This document shows, in pieces, positions 10,292 to 19,470 of a DNA stretch of 64,000 nucleotides. The translations under genes and the position numbers were made by a program. Location: assembly GCA_018401495.1 (NCBI GenBank), contig JAGYJX010000005.1:434001-498000 (forward strand). Direction: 5' to 3'. The first letter of the stretch is position 1. The number at the start of each line of letters is the position of its first letter. Below the pieces are notes generated by a model. It made no database searches, was not told where the DNA came from, and saw only the letters and a list, made by a program, of their open reading frames with translations. Source of the DNA: Rhodospirillaceae bacterium (GTDB lineage: Bacteria; Pseudomonadota; Alphaproteobacteria; Thalassobaculales; Thalassobaculaceae).

Positions 10292-10776
10292 TCAAGGGTT
10301 CAGGTCGATCCGCGTCGCCCGGACGGTGACGTTGCCGGCAGTCATGACCAGTTCGCTGTCGCCGATGGCGAACGTGATCGGAAGCCGCCGGCCGGCACCT
10401 CGAGGCGGTAGTGGTGCCCGGCCCGGTCGTAGCGCTCGAACGCCCCGTCCTTCCACACCGTGGTCGACACCTCGACCCGGTCGGCCGGCGCCGGTGCAGC
10501 GGCACGGTAGAGCGCGCCCAGGACGCAACCCTGGTTCAACTCCCCGCCGGGGCAGAGGACGAGCACCTGCTCGCCGACCTCGGGCGGATGCCAAGTGACG
10601 TCGCCCTCGGCGCGGGAGGTCAGGAACGGCAGCCAGTTGCTGAGGATCGGCCCGCTCCGAACCCGCACGCGGGCGGCCGCATAGTCGGCCTCGGCGATAG
10701 TGCCGTAGAGCGCGATGCAGCCGAGCCGTCGCTCAATGTCGGCGACGTCACGGTTCAGATGGAGCCGCTCGCCCAT
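10292..10776 (-). CDS. Baseplate assembly protein V (spike), one frameshift
   Basis: About 160 residues from ATG 10776 (MGERLHLNRDVADIERRLG). The words ALYGTIAEADYAAARVRVR, PEVGEQVLVLCPGGELNQG and VLGALYR are the OB-fold core of P2 gpV/Mu gp45 spike proteins. The C terminus (DRAGHHYRLEVPAGG, then ITFAIGDSELVMTAGNV) is the beta-helix part. A one-base slip lies near 10385. The start overlaps the stop of the upstream gene by one base. The last 68 bases are duplicated at 9782-9849. Confidence 0.7.
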
Positions 10777-11321
10777 CAGGTTTGCAGCATCAGGCTGGTC
10801 AGCGACTGGTACTCGGGCTCGACCGGCGGCCCGAACGGCGAGCAGATCTTCAGCCGGACATCCGTTGGAGCGACAGCTTCCTCGTCCGCTTCCCGGACCG
10901 TCCAGTACACCACCTCGTAGCCGAGCCGGGCGACGACAATGGGTGTGTCGCCGTCACCGTCGATATCGATATCGGTGCGCAACAGGCGCATCGACTCGAC
11001 CAGCCGGCCGAGGTGTCGTCCTCATCGAAGGCGGTCTCGACCTCGGCGGCGATGCGGTCCACCTGGGCGTCGGCGTGCTCGCCCGCGGCGATGATCTCGA
11101 TGGCGAGTTCGAGCACACGGCGTGTCGGGCCGCCCGGGCCGTCCGGCGTGCCGTCGACCCGCTCGTCACGGGCGTAGACCAGGATGGCTGGCAGCGCCTT
11201 GGCGAACAGCGGTGTGGTGCGGTTCACGTGTACGCGGTCGCCCGCTTCCGTCCGTGGTGCCGCACCGGCGAGCCGCGGTCTGCACGGCGTCGCGGATCTG
11301 ACTGCGGGGATGGGTCATGGC
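10776..11321 (-). pseudogene. Phage tail terminator-like protein, frameshifted
   Basis: Joined frames give about 180 residues: MTHPRSQIRDAVQTA at ATG 11321, VNRTTPLFAKALPAILVYAR, RRVLELAIEIIAAGEHADAQ, MRLLRTDIDIDGDGDTPIVV and ARLGYEVVYW. The layout (short basic start, LPAILVYA strand, IEIIAA strand, acidic middle, late YEVVYW strand) resembles small tail-completion or terminator proteins placed between head and baseplate genes. Shifts lie near 11265 and 11015. The exact family is not certain. Confidence 0.5.
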
Positions 11322-11638
11322 TGCACCCGATGCAGTATCAGCTTCGCCCCACCCATGCCGTCGGTGCGGATGTCGACCACGCGGTAGTCGCTGCCGGCGA
11401 CCGTCAGCGTGTCGCCTTCCTCCGGCTCGACCGGCAGGTCGGCGAGCAGGACGTCCAGCATGGGGGCCGTCGTGGTCACCGGCACGCCGCCGGCGAGCCC
11501 GGCCTCGGCATGCTCGGCATGGAAGATGGCGGCGATGGTGACAGGATCGCCAACCTCGGGCCGATAGAGCACCGTGGTGGCGAACGCGTCCCGCGCGGCG
11601 CCGCCGACCATGGCGGCCAGATCGTCCCATCCGCTCAT
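11315..11638 (-). CDS. Head-tail joining/completion protein
   Basis: An intact 107-residue protein (MSGWDDLAAMVGGAARDAF). Its length, the motif TVAGSDYRVVDI near the C terminus and its place right after the major capsid gene fit lambda FII-type or related head-tail connector proteins, which complete the connector before tail attachment. The gene overlaps the next one by seven bases. The assignment rests on position and general resemblance. Confidence 0.55.
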   Translation of the reverse strand: MSGWDDLAAMVGGAARDAFATTVLYRPEVGDPVTIAAIFHAEHAEAGLAGGVPVTTTAPMLDVLLADLPVEPEEGDTLTVAGSDYRVVDIRTDGMGGAKLILHRVQP

Positions 11639-11657
11639 GATGTCGACCCCGCCCGCG

Positions 11658-12683
11658 TCAGTTCGAGCTGAAGAGCCGGACGACGAGCGCTGGGCGCTTC
11701 ACGATCGGCAGCGGATTCGACTGGCTGTAGACATCGATGCCGGTGCCGTTCTCGCGGGCGATCTGATAGGCGTACAGCTCCTGCCCATAGGTACCGACCG
11801 CGTCCATCAGGTTGGCCGGCGCGAAGAACGTCCGGAAGGTGTCGGTCGTCCCCATCGGGAAGGCGATGCCCTCACCGACCGTCAGCAGGTTGTCGGTCTG
11901 ACCGGTCGAGAGCGTGACGGTGCCGAGATACTCCTCGAAGGCGAGGCCGCCGAAGCGGAAGCCGGTCCGCAGGTCCTGTCGGAGCGGGTTCAACCCGGCG
12001 TTCGCCTCGAAGTACTTGTAGGCCTCCTCCACCCGCTTGTGGACGATCAGCTTGTCCCAGAACCCGGGGCTGACCAGGGCGTGCACGCTGGTCATGCTCT
12101 CGCCCTTCAGGTTCTCCTCGACGTGGCGCAGCACCTCTCGGCACTTGCCGAGCACGTCCGTGGTCTCGGTGCCGAGCTTGAAGTCGACCGACTTGGCCAT
12201 GATCGCGAACTCGGCGTGCCAGTCGTAGACGGTCCGGCCGGCACCATCTTTCGTGATGCCGTGGAGCGCTTTGGCCCGCATGTACTCCAGCGTCTGGGCG
12301 TGCTTCCAGCGCATGCGGGTGAGCTTGCGCATCATCACCTGGGCGAGCGGATCCTCAGCGGCGGCGAGCCCGAAGCCGCGCTTACCCTGGACCTTCTCGG
12401 GCAGCACCACGTCGTTGTGCGGAATGTGCGGCACGGTGAAGGAGCGCATGCTGGCGGTCTCGGGCGAGCCGACGGTCGCGGGCGCCCCAAGAGCCACGGC
12501 CGGCAGCAAGCGGAGTTCGCCCTCGATCTGCTCGACGGTGACCTGGCGTTGGCTGATGGGCTCGGGCGTGAACAGGCCCAGGCCCCCAAGCCTTCCATAG
12601 CGGTTGGGCAGCAACTGAATGGCCGCCGTCATCTCGGCCAGCGTGTATCCGCCGCCGTCGAAGGGGTTGACGATCACGGTCAC
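11658..12683 (-). CDS. Major capsid protein, lambda gpE family
   Basis: The protein is 341 residues when started at GTG 12683 (VTVIVNPFDGGGYTLAEMTA), the same length as lambda gpE. The frame extends further upstream but that part has no family character. Characteristic words are MRSFTVPHIPHNDVVLPEKV, QGKRGFG and FPMGTTDTFRTFFAPAN. The frame is clean. It forms the icosahedral shell, with the decoration protein encoded 34 bases upstream. Confidence 0.88.
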   Translation of the reverse strand: MTVIVNPFDGGGYTLAEMTAAIQLLPNRYGRLGGLGLFTPEPISQRQVTVEQIEGELRLLPAVALGAPATVGSPETASMRSFTVPHIPHNDVVLPEKVQGKRGFGLAAAEDPLAQVMMRKLTRMRWKHAQTLEYMRAKALHGITKDGAGRTVYDWHAEFAIMAKSVDFKLGTETTDVLGKCREVLRHVEENLKGESMTSVHALVSPGFWDKLIVHKRVEEAYKYFEANAGLNPLRQDLRTGFRFGGLAFEEYLGTVTLSTGQTDNLLTVGEGIAFPMGTTDTFRTFFAPANLMDAVGTYGQELYAYQIARENGTGIDVYSQSNPLPIVKRPALVVRLFSSN

Positions 12684-12717
12684 GGGTCGGACCTCCAGAG
12701 TTCGCAATGATGAGGAT

Positions 12718-13110
12718 TCAGACGGCCAGGCGGGCGACGAGGCCGTGAGCGGCGAGTTCGGCCAGCTTCGCGGCGCGCTTGGTCGCATCGTCGACCGAGG
12801 CGTCCATCACGAGCGCGGCATCGGCGAGGACGACGGGCCCGCGCTCGAGCACCACGGCCTCGGTGTTGCCGGCGGTCGCATCGGTGGTGTTCAGCAGCAC
12901 GGCGGACGCGAGTTCCGCACCCTCGATGCCGACGGTCACCGCGGCGGGCGACAGCGCGTAGGTGCCGTCTGCCGTTACACGGCCGAGCACCGCGCCCATC
13001 GGATAGGCGCTGCCGGCACGAAGCGTCACGGTATCTCGGGTGTAGTCGCGATCGAACTCGCGCTTCACCAGGTCGCCCAGGACACTGGGTGCGGTCAGGA
13101 CGGTCGGCAT
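12718..13110 (-). CDS. Head decoration protein, lambda gpD family
   Basis: 130 residues, MPTVLTAPSVLGDLVKREFD. The order strand-rich start, TLRAGSAYPMGAVLGRVTAD, AVLLNTTDATAGNTEAVVLE and RGPVVLADAALVMD is that of gpD-like capsid stabilisers, which trimerise on the expanded shell. The length is slightly above lambda gpD (110). The start overlaps the end of the protease gene by 16 bases and the capsid gene follows closely, so the three head genes form one operon. Confidence 0.85.
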   Translation of the reverse strand: MPTVLTAPSVLGDLVKREFDRDYTRDTVTLRAGSAYPMGAVLGRVTADGTYALSPAAVTVGIEGAELASAVLLNTTDATAGNTEAVVLERGPVVLADAALVMDASVDDATKRAAKLAELAAHGLVARLAV

Positions 13111-14390
13111 GGATCAGCCCTCCCGGCCGGCGGCGGCGGCGGCCGGGCTGCCCGGAGCAGCGGGCTGTCGGCGGACGGTGCGGGGCGCTCGCCAGCCGAC
13201 GCCGGCCCGACGACGGGTGCCGCCGCGACGATGTCGAGGCCGACATCTCGGGATGCCAGCGTGTCGAGCACGCTGCGGCGGAGCACTGCCGGATCGATGC
13301 CGCGGCGCATGGCCTCAGCGGCGTCGACGGTGACGCCGAGGCGTGCGGCCTGGGCGGCTATGCTCATCAGCTCGGCCATCTCGGCGCGGAGCTGTACTGC
13401 GAGGCCCGCGTCGGCGGCAGCCGACACGACCGGTGCTGCGGTCTCAACTATCATGGCCGGCTCGAGCGCATCAGCACCCGCAGGCGGTTGTTCGGGCAAG
13501 CCCGTCTTCATGGGAGTCTCCTTCACGTGAGGGAACGCTCTGGCGGCAATGGACCGAGGTCGGCCAAGCCGTTCGGCAAATGCGGTCAGCACGGCATCGA
13601 AGCTGCCGATCCGGTCGGCGAGCCCGGCGGCAACTGCGCGCTCGCCCCGGAACGTGGCGGCCTCGGTCTGCCGAATGACGATGGCTGTGATCCCGCGATT
13701 ACGGGCGACCAGATCGACGAAGGCGTCGTTCAGCGCGTCGACGTCGGCCTGGATCCGGGCGCGCGCCGAGTCCGACAGCGGCAGATGCGGGGAGCCGTCG
13801 ATCTTGTGCGCCCCGGCGTGAACGAAGCTGTAGGCGAGACCGGCCTGTCGGTCGGCTGCACTCTGGTCGACATGGACCGCGACCACGCCGATTGATCCGA
13901 CCTCCGCGGTGCGGGTCAGCCAGATCTGCTCGGCGACCGACGCGATCGCGTAGCCGGCCGAGAGAGCCGCCTCGTCGGCGATTGCCCAGATCGGCTTGCC
14001 GCTGGCGCGCTGGAGTTCGCTGAGCCGGTCGGCCAGATCGAACACCCCGCCGGCCTCGCCCCCGGGCGTGTCGAGCTCGAGCAGCACGCCCCGGACGTCA
14101 GCGGACGACAAGACAGCTTCGACCTCGTCGCCGATGTCGGCATAAGCCATCAGGCCCGAGGCGGCGGCCAGGTATGAGGATCGCCGCACCAGGGTGCCGA
14201 GCACCGGTACCACAGCGATGCCTGGCTCGATGACCTGCGGCGCCGGACGGCCAGTAACCCCCGACGGCATCGGCAACGAGCCGCCCGCCAGTCGAGGGCT
14301 GAGCGCCTCCAGGATCACGGCCAGCTTCGGGCACGCGATCATGAGCGGCGTGCCGTAAAGGCGCGCTGCCAGGTGTGGCAGGTCGGTCAT
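13095..14390 (-). CDS. S49 prohead protease, lambda gpC-like
   Basis: 431 residues from ATG 14390. Residues 55-250 form the ClpP/SppA-type domain: GVLLELDTPGGEAGGVFDLA, the nucleophile in EAALSAGYAIAS (Ser144), and VGSIGVVAVHVDQS. The C-terminal quarter is Ala-rich and probably the scaffold part, as in gpC/Nu3. The extreme C terminus (Pro-rich over 13095-13150) may reflect an indel. The enzyme trims portal and scaffold during head maturation. HigB-HigA separates it from the portal gene. Confidence 0.85.
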   Translation of the reverse strand: MTDLPHLAARLYGTPLMIACPKLAVILEALSPRLAGGSLPMPSGVTGRPAPQVIEPGIAVVPVLGTLVRRSSYLAAASGLMAYADIGDEVEAVLSSADVRGVLLELDTPGGEAGGVFDLADRLSELQRASGKPIWAIADEAALSAGYAIASVAEQIWLTRTAEVGSIGVVAVHVDQSAADRQAGLAYSFVHAGAHKIDGSPHLPLSDSARARIQADVDALNDAFVDLVARNRGITAIVIRQTEAATFRGERAVAAGLADRIGSFDAVLTAFAERLGRPRSIAARAFPHVKETPMKTGLPEQPPAGADALEPAMIVETAAPVVSAAADAGLAVQLRAEMAELMSIAAQAARLGVTVDAAEAMRRGIDPAVLRRSVLDTLASRDVGLDIVAAAPVVGPASAGERPAPSADSPLLRAARPPPPPAGRADPCRPS

Positions 14391-14437
14391 GTGGTCACTC
14401 GGTTGCGGGCTGGTTGGACGAGCGTTCTGCTTATTTC

Positions 14438-14455
14438 TTGCGATAGCTATCGCAA
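14438..14455. promoter_or_regulatory. Perfect 18-bp palindrome upstream of higB
   Basis: TTGCGATAGCTATCGCAA is perfectly self-complementary and lies 20 bases before the toxin start. Part of it recurs just downstream (GCGATACTATCG, 14457-14468). HigA antitoxins repress their own promoter through such palindromes, so this is the probable operator. Inferred from symmetry and position. Confidence 0.6.
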
Positions 14456-14474
14456 CGCGATACTATCGGCAGCG

Positions 14475-14756
14475 ATGATCAAGTCGTTCCGCGACGTCGC
14501 GACGGAAGCCGTTTGGCAGCGCCGGTTCCGCAAGGGCATCCCGAACGATGTCGTTCGGGTCGCTTACCGAAAGCTGTTCCAGCTGCACAACGCGCGCATG
14601 CTGGACGACCTGCGAGCACCGCCCGGCAACCGACTTGAGGCTTTGTCCGGCGATCGTGCCGGTCAGCACAGCGTCCGCGTCAATGACCAGTGGCGGATCT
14701 GCTTCCGTTGGGAGAATGGCGATGCCCATGACGTCGAGATCGTCGACTACCACTGA
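14475..14756 (+). CDS. higB: HigB-type mRNA interferase toxin
   Basis: 93 residues from ATG 14475 (MIKSFRDVATEAVWQRRF). The open frame extends upstream to 14373, but that stretch runs through the operator, so the internal ATG is preferred. RLEALSGDRAGQHSVRVNDQ, WRICFRWENGDAHDVEIVDY is the RelE-superfamily core of HigB, with the conserved SVRVNDQWRI strand and terminal VDYH. The toxin would cleave mRNA on ribosomes. The antitoxin gene follows 13 bases later, the usual higB-higA order. It reads against the phage head operon, so it is a self-contained cassette. Confidence 0.9.
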   Translation: MIKSFRDVATEAVWQRRFRKGIPNDVVRVAYRKLFQLHNARMLDDLRAPPGNRLEALSGDRAGQHSVRVNDQWRICFRWENGDAHDVEIVDYH

Positions 14757-14769
14757 AGGAGGCCGGTCG

Positions 14770-15063
14770 ATGCCGGATTTCCCGCCCATCCACCCCGGTG
14801 AGGTGCTGAAGGAAGATTTCCTGAAGCCGCTCGCCCTCAGTCAGTACATGCTCGCAAAGGCGCTCGGCGTCCCGCAGATCCGCATCAGCCAGATCGTAAA
14901 CGGCAAGCGGGCGGTGACACCCGACACCGCATTGCGCCTCGCCCGCTACTTCGGCACCACGCCCGAATTCTGGCTCGGGATGCAGATGACCTACGACCTG
15001 GAGAAGGCGCGAGACGAGCATGCGGCCGACATCGAGGGCGAAGTTCATCCCCGGGCCGCCTGA
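14770..15063 (+). CDS. higA: HigA antitoxin (XRE family)
   Basis: 97 residues from ATG 14770. The start PPIHPGEVLKEDFLKPLALS is the signature of HigA/VapI antitoxins. Residues 27-55 (YMLAKALGVPQIRISQIVNG) are the helix-turn-helix, followed by TALRLARYFGTTPEFWLGMQ. It neutralises HigB and represses the operon at the upstream palindrome. The last 19 bases overlap the end of the convergent portal gene. Confidence 0.92.
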   Translation: MPDFPPIHPGEVLKEDFLKPLALSQYMLAKALGVPQIRISQIVNGKRAVTPDTALRLARYFGTTPEFWLGMQMTYDLEKARDEHAADIEGEVHPRAA

Positions 15064-16520
15064 TCGGTAACGACCGCATTGTCCTCGCTATCGCCTTCGC
15101 TGAACTGATCGGCGCCAACCGTCGATGCAGATTGTCCGGCCTTGGCAATGCCAATGCCGAGCCGCTGTTCACGAGCATGGTCGGCGGCGATCTCGGCGTC
15201 GACCTGTTCGGCGTCGTAGCCGCGCTCGGCGATCGCCTGCGAGCGCGACTTCAGCCCGGCGTCGATCGCCTCGACCTCGGCGCGGATGTCCTTGATCGGG
15301 TCGACCCAGTCCCAGCGCGGCGGCAGCCAGTCGGCGCCGACGGGTGGATCTCCCGCAGCGGCGGGTGCTGTGCCGGACAGTTCGGCGAGGTCGATCCAGC
15401 GTCGCCACACCGGTCGGCAGAACTGGAACACCATGACGGCGTGCTGGAACGCCTCGACGCGGCGGCGGAACTCCAGCAGGGCCGCCCGGGTGTTCGAGTA
15501 GTTCGCCTTCAGCATGTCGGCGGTGACGTTGGCGTAGGGCATTCCCAACGCGGCCGATACCTGCAGCAGGGTTCGGTACTGGAACGCCTCGTACGAGCCA
15601 CCGACATCGGCCGGGCTGGAAAACGTGATGTCCTCGCCGTCGTCGAGCATCTGCAGCTGGCCAGGTTCCAGCGGCAACAGCGGCTCGCCGCGGGCGTCGT
15701 GCTCCAGCGGGTCCTTCAGCTCCGGCGCCGGTCGGCGCACGAAGCCGACGAACATGGCGGCCACTTTTTTGCGGTCCAGTTCAGCGTCGTCGTACTGGTC
15801 GAGCAGGAACAGCTTGACCAATGCCGGCGCAAACCTGGACGCGCCACGAAGCTGACCGGCGTCGACCGGGTCGAAGAGATGGATCACGCTGTCGGCCGGG
15901 ACAGCGACGGTCTCGCCGACGAGCCCTGGATCGGTCGGGTCGCCCGGGTGCCGCCGAAGGAAGTGATACGCCACCCTCCGGCCGATGCGGTCGAACTCGA
16001 TGCCCTGGCGTACGACGTGGCCGTTGCCAAGTAACCTGTTGTCGGCGAGCGGCAGCATCTCCGAGGGAAGCATCTGGATCTGCAGCGGCACCGTGAGCCC
16101 GTCGCTGGTCCGGCGCACGCGGATCCGGGCGAAGGCCTCGCCGGCGATGAACAGTTCGCGCGCGGCCCGGCGCTGCAGGCCGTAGAAGTCGGTCAACCCT
16201 TCGGCATCGGCATCGTCGGTCCAGGCGAGCCAGAGCCGCTGCAGGCGGTCCTTCACCGCCGGATCGGATGCTCGGGCCGACGGCTTGATGCCTGTGCCGA
16301 CCACGTTGCCGGCCCAGCTCTCGACCGCATTGGCGGCATAGCCGTTGTTGCGCACCAGATACCGGGCGCGTGCCGTCAGGTCCGCCCCGGTGGCCTGGAT
16401 CAGCGCGTTGACGTGCGCACGGCTGGCGTGGAAGCCACGCAGCCGCCGCGCCGACAGGCCGCCGTCGAAGCCGCCGACCATCATGGCGATACGGCGCCGG
16501 ATGCCGCCGAGCAGGCTCAC
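15045..16520 (-). CDS. Portal protein, lambda gpB family
   Basis: 491 residues when started at GTG 16520 (VSLLGGIRRRIAMMVGGFDG); the frame is open upstream through the gpW gene, apparently because of an indel there. Family words: RLRGFHASRAHVNALI, ARYLVRNNGYAANAVESWAG, IAGEAFARIRVR, HVVRQGIEFD, GMPYANVTADMLKANYSNTR. It forms the dodecameric DNA entry ring. It lies between terminase/gpW and the protease, the lambda order, except for the HigBA insertion. Confidence 0.88.
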   Translation of the reverse strand: MSLLGGIRRRIAMMVGGFDGGLSARRLRGFHASRAHVNALIQATGADLTARARYLVRNNGYAANAVESWAGNVVGTGIKPSARASDPAVKDRLQRLWLAWTDDADAEGLTDFYGLQRRAARELFIAGEAFARIRVRRTSDGLTVPLQIQMLPSEMLPLADNRLLGNGHVVRQGIEFDRIGRRVAYHFLRRHPGDPTDPGLVGETVAVPADSVIHLFDPVDAGQLRGASRFAPALVKLFLLDQYDDAELDRKKVAAMFVGFVRRPAPELKDPLEHDARGEPLLPLEPGQLQMLDDGEDITFSSPADVGGSYEAFQYRTLLQVSAALGMPYANVTADMLKANYSNTRAALLEFRRRVEAFQHAVMVFQFCRPVWRRWIDLAELSGTAPAAAGDPPVGADWLPPRWDWVDPIKDIRAEVEAIDAGLKSRSQAIAERGYDAEQVDAEIAADHAREQRLGIGIAKAGQSASTVGADQFSEGDSEDNAVVTDQAARG

Positions 16521-16737
16521 AGGCCCTTCGGCCGCGGTGGTGGCGAGGAAGCGCGGGCGCCGACGGCCCGAGGTCTGGGCCAGCTCCACCTCGACGGCCG
16601 CAATGGCGGCAGCCAGTTCGGCGTCGCTCCTGATAGGTGACGCTCTTGTCGCCGGCCTTGACCGTCAGCACGCCCCGGAACCGTGCCTCCAGAAGCGCCT
16701 CGCGCCAGGCGGCAAGACGGTCGGGCGTCATCGTCAT
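16521..16737 (-). CDS. gpW-like head-tail joining protein, frameshifted
   Basis: A 72-codon region from ATG 16737 (MTMTPDRLAAWREALLEARF). One base is out of place near 16635; in the corrected frame it continues SDAELAAAIAAVEVELAQTS, then GRRRPRFLATTAAEGP. Size, the basic tail and a place between terminase and portal match lambda gpW, which plugs the connector. As written the corrected frame runs on into the portal gene without a stop, which points to a second indel. Confidence 0.6.
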
Positions 16738-16744
16738 TGCTCCT

Positions 16745-18663
16745 TCAGCCTTGCATGTAGGTCGATGCAATCGCCCGCCGTCGCCGTGGGCTCGCCGGGA
16801 TTGCGACGACAGGTGTGGATGGCGTGGTCTTGGTTTGCGGCACCGGCAGTGCCGCGGCGCGGGCATTGAGCGACAGCCCCATGGCGATCAGGCCGTGCAG
16901 GGCGGCGTAGGCGTAGACCCGGGTGTCGAGCGCCTCGTTGCGCCGGCCGTCCGGCTTCCACCAGTAGCGCTGCGGGAACCCCTTCACGTAGCGGGTGCGC
17001 ACGCGCTCGGCGGTCAGCTGCTCGAACCACGCCGCGTCCCGTTCCAGCGGGAAGTGGCACGACCCGGCTCCGGGTGGCATCACCTTTAGCCGGGCATAGA
17101 CAGCCTCCTTGGCTGCATCGACACCGATGGCGAACAGGTTAACCTTGCCCTTGTTGGCCCGGCTTGGCCGACGTGGCCAGATCGGTCTGGCACCCGCCAT
17201 GCCCTTGATCGCCCAGATGCGGCGTCGCTCCTTGCCCCGGCAGAAGGCGTAGGCCGCCAGAGTGTGGTGGCCGCCGGTGTCGATGCAGGCGGCGTCGATG
17301 GCGATGTCCGCGGGCAGCGTCGCGTGCGGCAGCCGCCGGGCGAGCACCGCATCGAGGTCGTCCCAGACCCTGCTGCCGGCCGGATCCCCCACAGCACCAT
17401 GGTGTCGAGCGACCAGCTCTCCTCGTCCCGGCCCCAGCCGACTATCTCCAGTTCCAGGCGATCGTCCTGCACGTCGATGCCGCAGGTGACCACCGCGACC
17501 TCGGCCGGCACCGCGGTGCCCCAGTCTTCGCGGCGGAGCATCAGGCCATCGGCGTCGAGCCGCTCGCCGTCGCGCTCCTCCCAGGTCTCCGCCAGCTTGG
17601 TGTTGACCCAGACCTTGAGACGGACCGGGTCCTCCTTGGCGGCGGCATGCTCGGCGGCGATCTCTGCCCACGACACCCACGGGCTGTAGAGGCTGGAGAG
17701 ATGATAACCAGCCGTCCGTCCGTCACCTGACGCCGTCGCTTGCCAGGCGCCGGCGGCAAGCAACGCGGGCTTGCGGTGCTCAGGATGCCGGGTTCCGCAG
17801 GTCGGGCAGTGCCAAGCCGCTTCCTCGAGGCGCCCCGATGTCCAGCGGATGTCCCGCCACACGATCTGCTGGTGCTGCCCACAGCCGTCGCAGGGCACGG
17901 CGAACACCCGCCGGTCGCTCTCCAGGTACGCCGCCTCGATCCGGCTGAACCCCTTCAGCGTCGGCGTCGACACCATCAGGATCTTGCGGTTCAGGAAGGT
18001 TGCCGCGCGCTGGATCGCCAGTGCTACCGGATCGCCTTCCCCATCGGCATCGCCCGGATAGCCGTCGACCTCGTCGAGGAACAGATAGCGCACCGGCATC
18101 GAGCGCAGACCGACCGCCGAGTTGGCGCCGGTCAGGATCAGCACCCCACCCGGGAACTCCTTCATCAGCACCGTGTTGCCGCTGTCGCGCGAGCGCGGAT
18201 CTCGGACGCGCGCGGCCAGATCCGGGCTTGCCTCGATCAGCGCGTCGACACGCTGCTTGGAGACGCGTTTGGCGCCCTCGACGGTCGGCTGAACCAGCAG
18301 CAGCGGGCCCGGGGCGTGATGGATCACGTAGCCGAGCCAGTTCAGGCCAGCCTCGGTGCCGCCGAGTTGGGCGCCCTTCATGAAGACGACCCGCTCGACC
18401 GCGGACGACGGCGACAGGTCGTCCATGATGGACCGCAGGTACGGTGTCCGATCCGTTCGCCAGGCGCCGGGCTCGGCCGACGCCACCGAGGTCAGTCGGC
18501 GGTGCCGGTCGGCCCACCTCGATACGGTCAGGTCCGGGTCGGGTGCGAGCCCCTGGAGCCAGGCCGCGAGCACCTGGTCGCCGCCGACGTAGCCGTAATC
18601 ATCTGACAGGTCAGTCGACGGTGAGCCTCGGCTCGGCAAGCGTTGCGAGGTGCTGGCGGACAT
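16745..18663 (-). CDS. Terminase large subunit, gpA family, one frameshift
   Basis: About 640 residues. The N-terminal ATPase shows VVFMKGAQLGGTEAGLNWLG (adenosine-binding/Walker A region) and VRYLFLDEVDGYPGD (Walker B). The nuclease part has VVTCGIDVQDDRLELEIVGW. Near 17385 one G of a run is missing; the other frame continues DPAGSRVWDDLDAVLARRLP and KGFPQRYWWKPDGRRNEALD. With that correction the gene is full length. It packages DNA with the small subunit, whose gene overlaps its 5' end by 53 bases. Confidence 0.85.
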
Positions 18664-19150
18664 GGTTCTCCAGGACGCGGCGCAGGAGACCGGCTTCGAC
18701 CCCGAGATCGGCCGCCATCAGGCCGGCGACGCGGGCAGGCCACTGCGCCCAGGCGTCCCGTTCCGTCCGCGCCAGTGCGAACACCTGGCCGACCACGCGC
18801 GCCCGGTCGATCAGTTCGCCCTTCATCTTCTGCAGGCGCACCCGGCGCTCCTGCGCCTTCAGCACCTCGTTGGCGGTTCGCGCCTGCATGAACGTGGTCG
18901 CACCGGCCGCTGCCTGGCCCGCTTCGGCGAGGGTGTCGCGGACGCCGGCTATAGCGGTGGCCGGAACCGATTTGGTGTTCCCGCGCGCCATCGCCGGGTC
19001 GGTCGACGATGACCAGCGCGCGTCCGAGCCGGCGGCGTCGATTGATCCGTCTTCATGCAGCACCAAGCGCCCGCTGGTCCGCGCCTTCTGCACCGCACCC
19101 CGCGACACACCACGGTGAGCCGCGTACTGACGCTCGCTCAGCCCCTGCAT
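18611..19150 (-). CDS. Terminase small subunit, Nu1-like
   Basis: 179 residues from ATG 19150 (MQGLSERQYAAHRGVSRGAV). The N-terminal winged helix (QYAAHRGVSRGAVQKARTSG) is the DNA-recognition part of Nu1-type subunits. The middle has a long charged helix (NEVLKAQERRVRLQKMKGEL) typical of dimerisation. It recognises the packaging site and recruits the large subunit. The frame is clean. Confidence 0.8.
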   Translation of the reverse strand: MQGLSERQYAAHRGVSRGAVQKARTSGRLVLHEDGSIDAAGSDARWSSSTDPAMARGNTKSVPATAIAGVRDTLAEAGQAAAGATTFMQARTANEVLKAQERRVRLQKMKGELIDRARVVGQVFALARTERDAWAQWPARVAGLMAADLGVEAGLLRRVLENHVRQHLATLAEPRLTVD

Positions 19151-19248
19151 GGGCAGCTCTGATTAGTATTCAAAATCATCATCTTATCGACTTGATGGGG
19201 GCTTCGATCAGAGCCTGTATGGCGTCACCAGCAAGGACGGAGGCAGCC

Positions 19249-19470
19249 ATGATCAAGACCCGGAACAAGCCGCAAGCCATCGACGCTTTCATCGCCACCA
19301 AGGCCGAGATCGACGCGATGCTCGACCGACTGAAGAGCCTGAGCGACGACCATTTTGGCTACGCGCCCGACGACATCAACTGGGGCCATGTCGGAACGCT
19401 CGCCCACTACGCCGAACTTCTGAACCGCATCACCGACGCCGCTTTCAAGGAGGGCGAACACGCCGAGTGA
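19249..19470 (+). CDS. Small hypothetical phage protein
   Basis: 73 residues from ATG 19249, with GGAGG seven bases upstream. It contains TKAEIDAMLDRLKSLSDDHF and DDINWGHVGTLAHYAELLNR, a compact helical, acidic protein. I do not recognise a family with confidence. It reads rightwards between the leftward terminase and methyltransferase genes and is followed by the DUF3489 gene, so the two may be a small accessory cassette. Confidence 0.6.
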   Translation: MIKTRNKPQAIDAFIATKAEIDAMLDRLKSLSDDHFGYAPDDINWGHVGTLAHYAELLNRITDAAFKEGEHAE

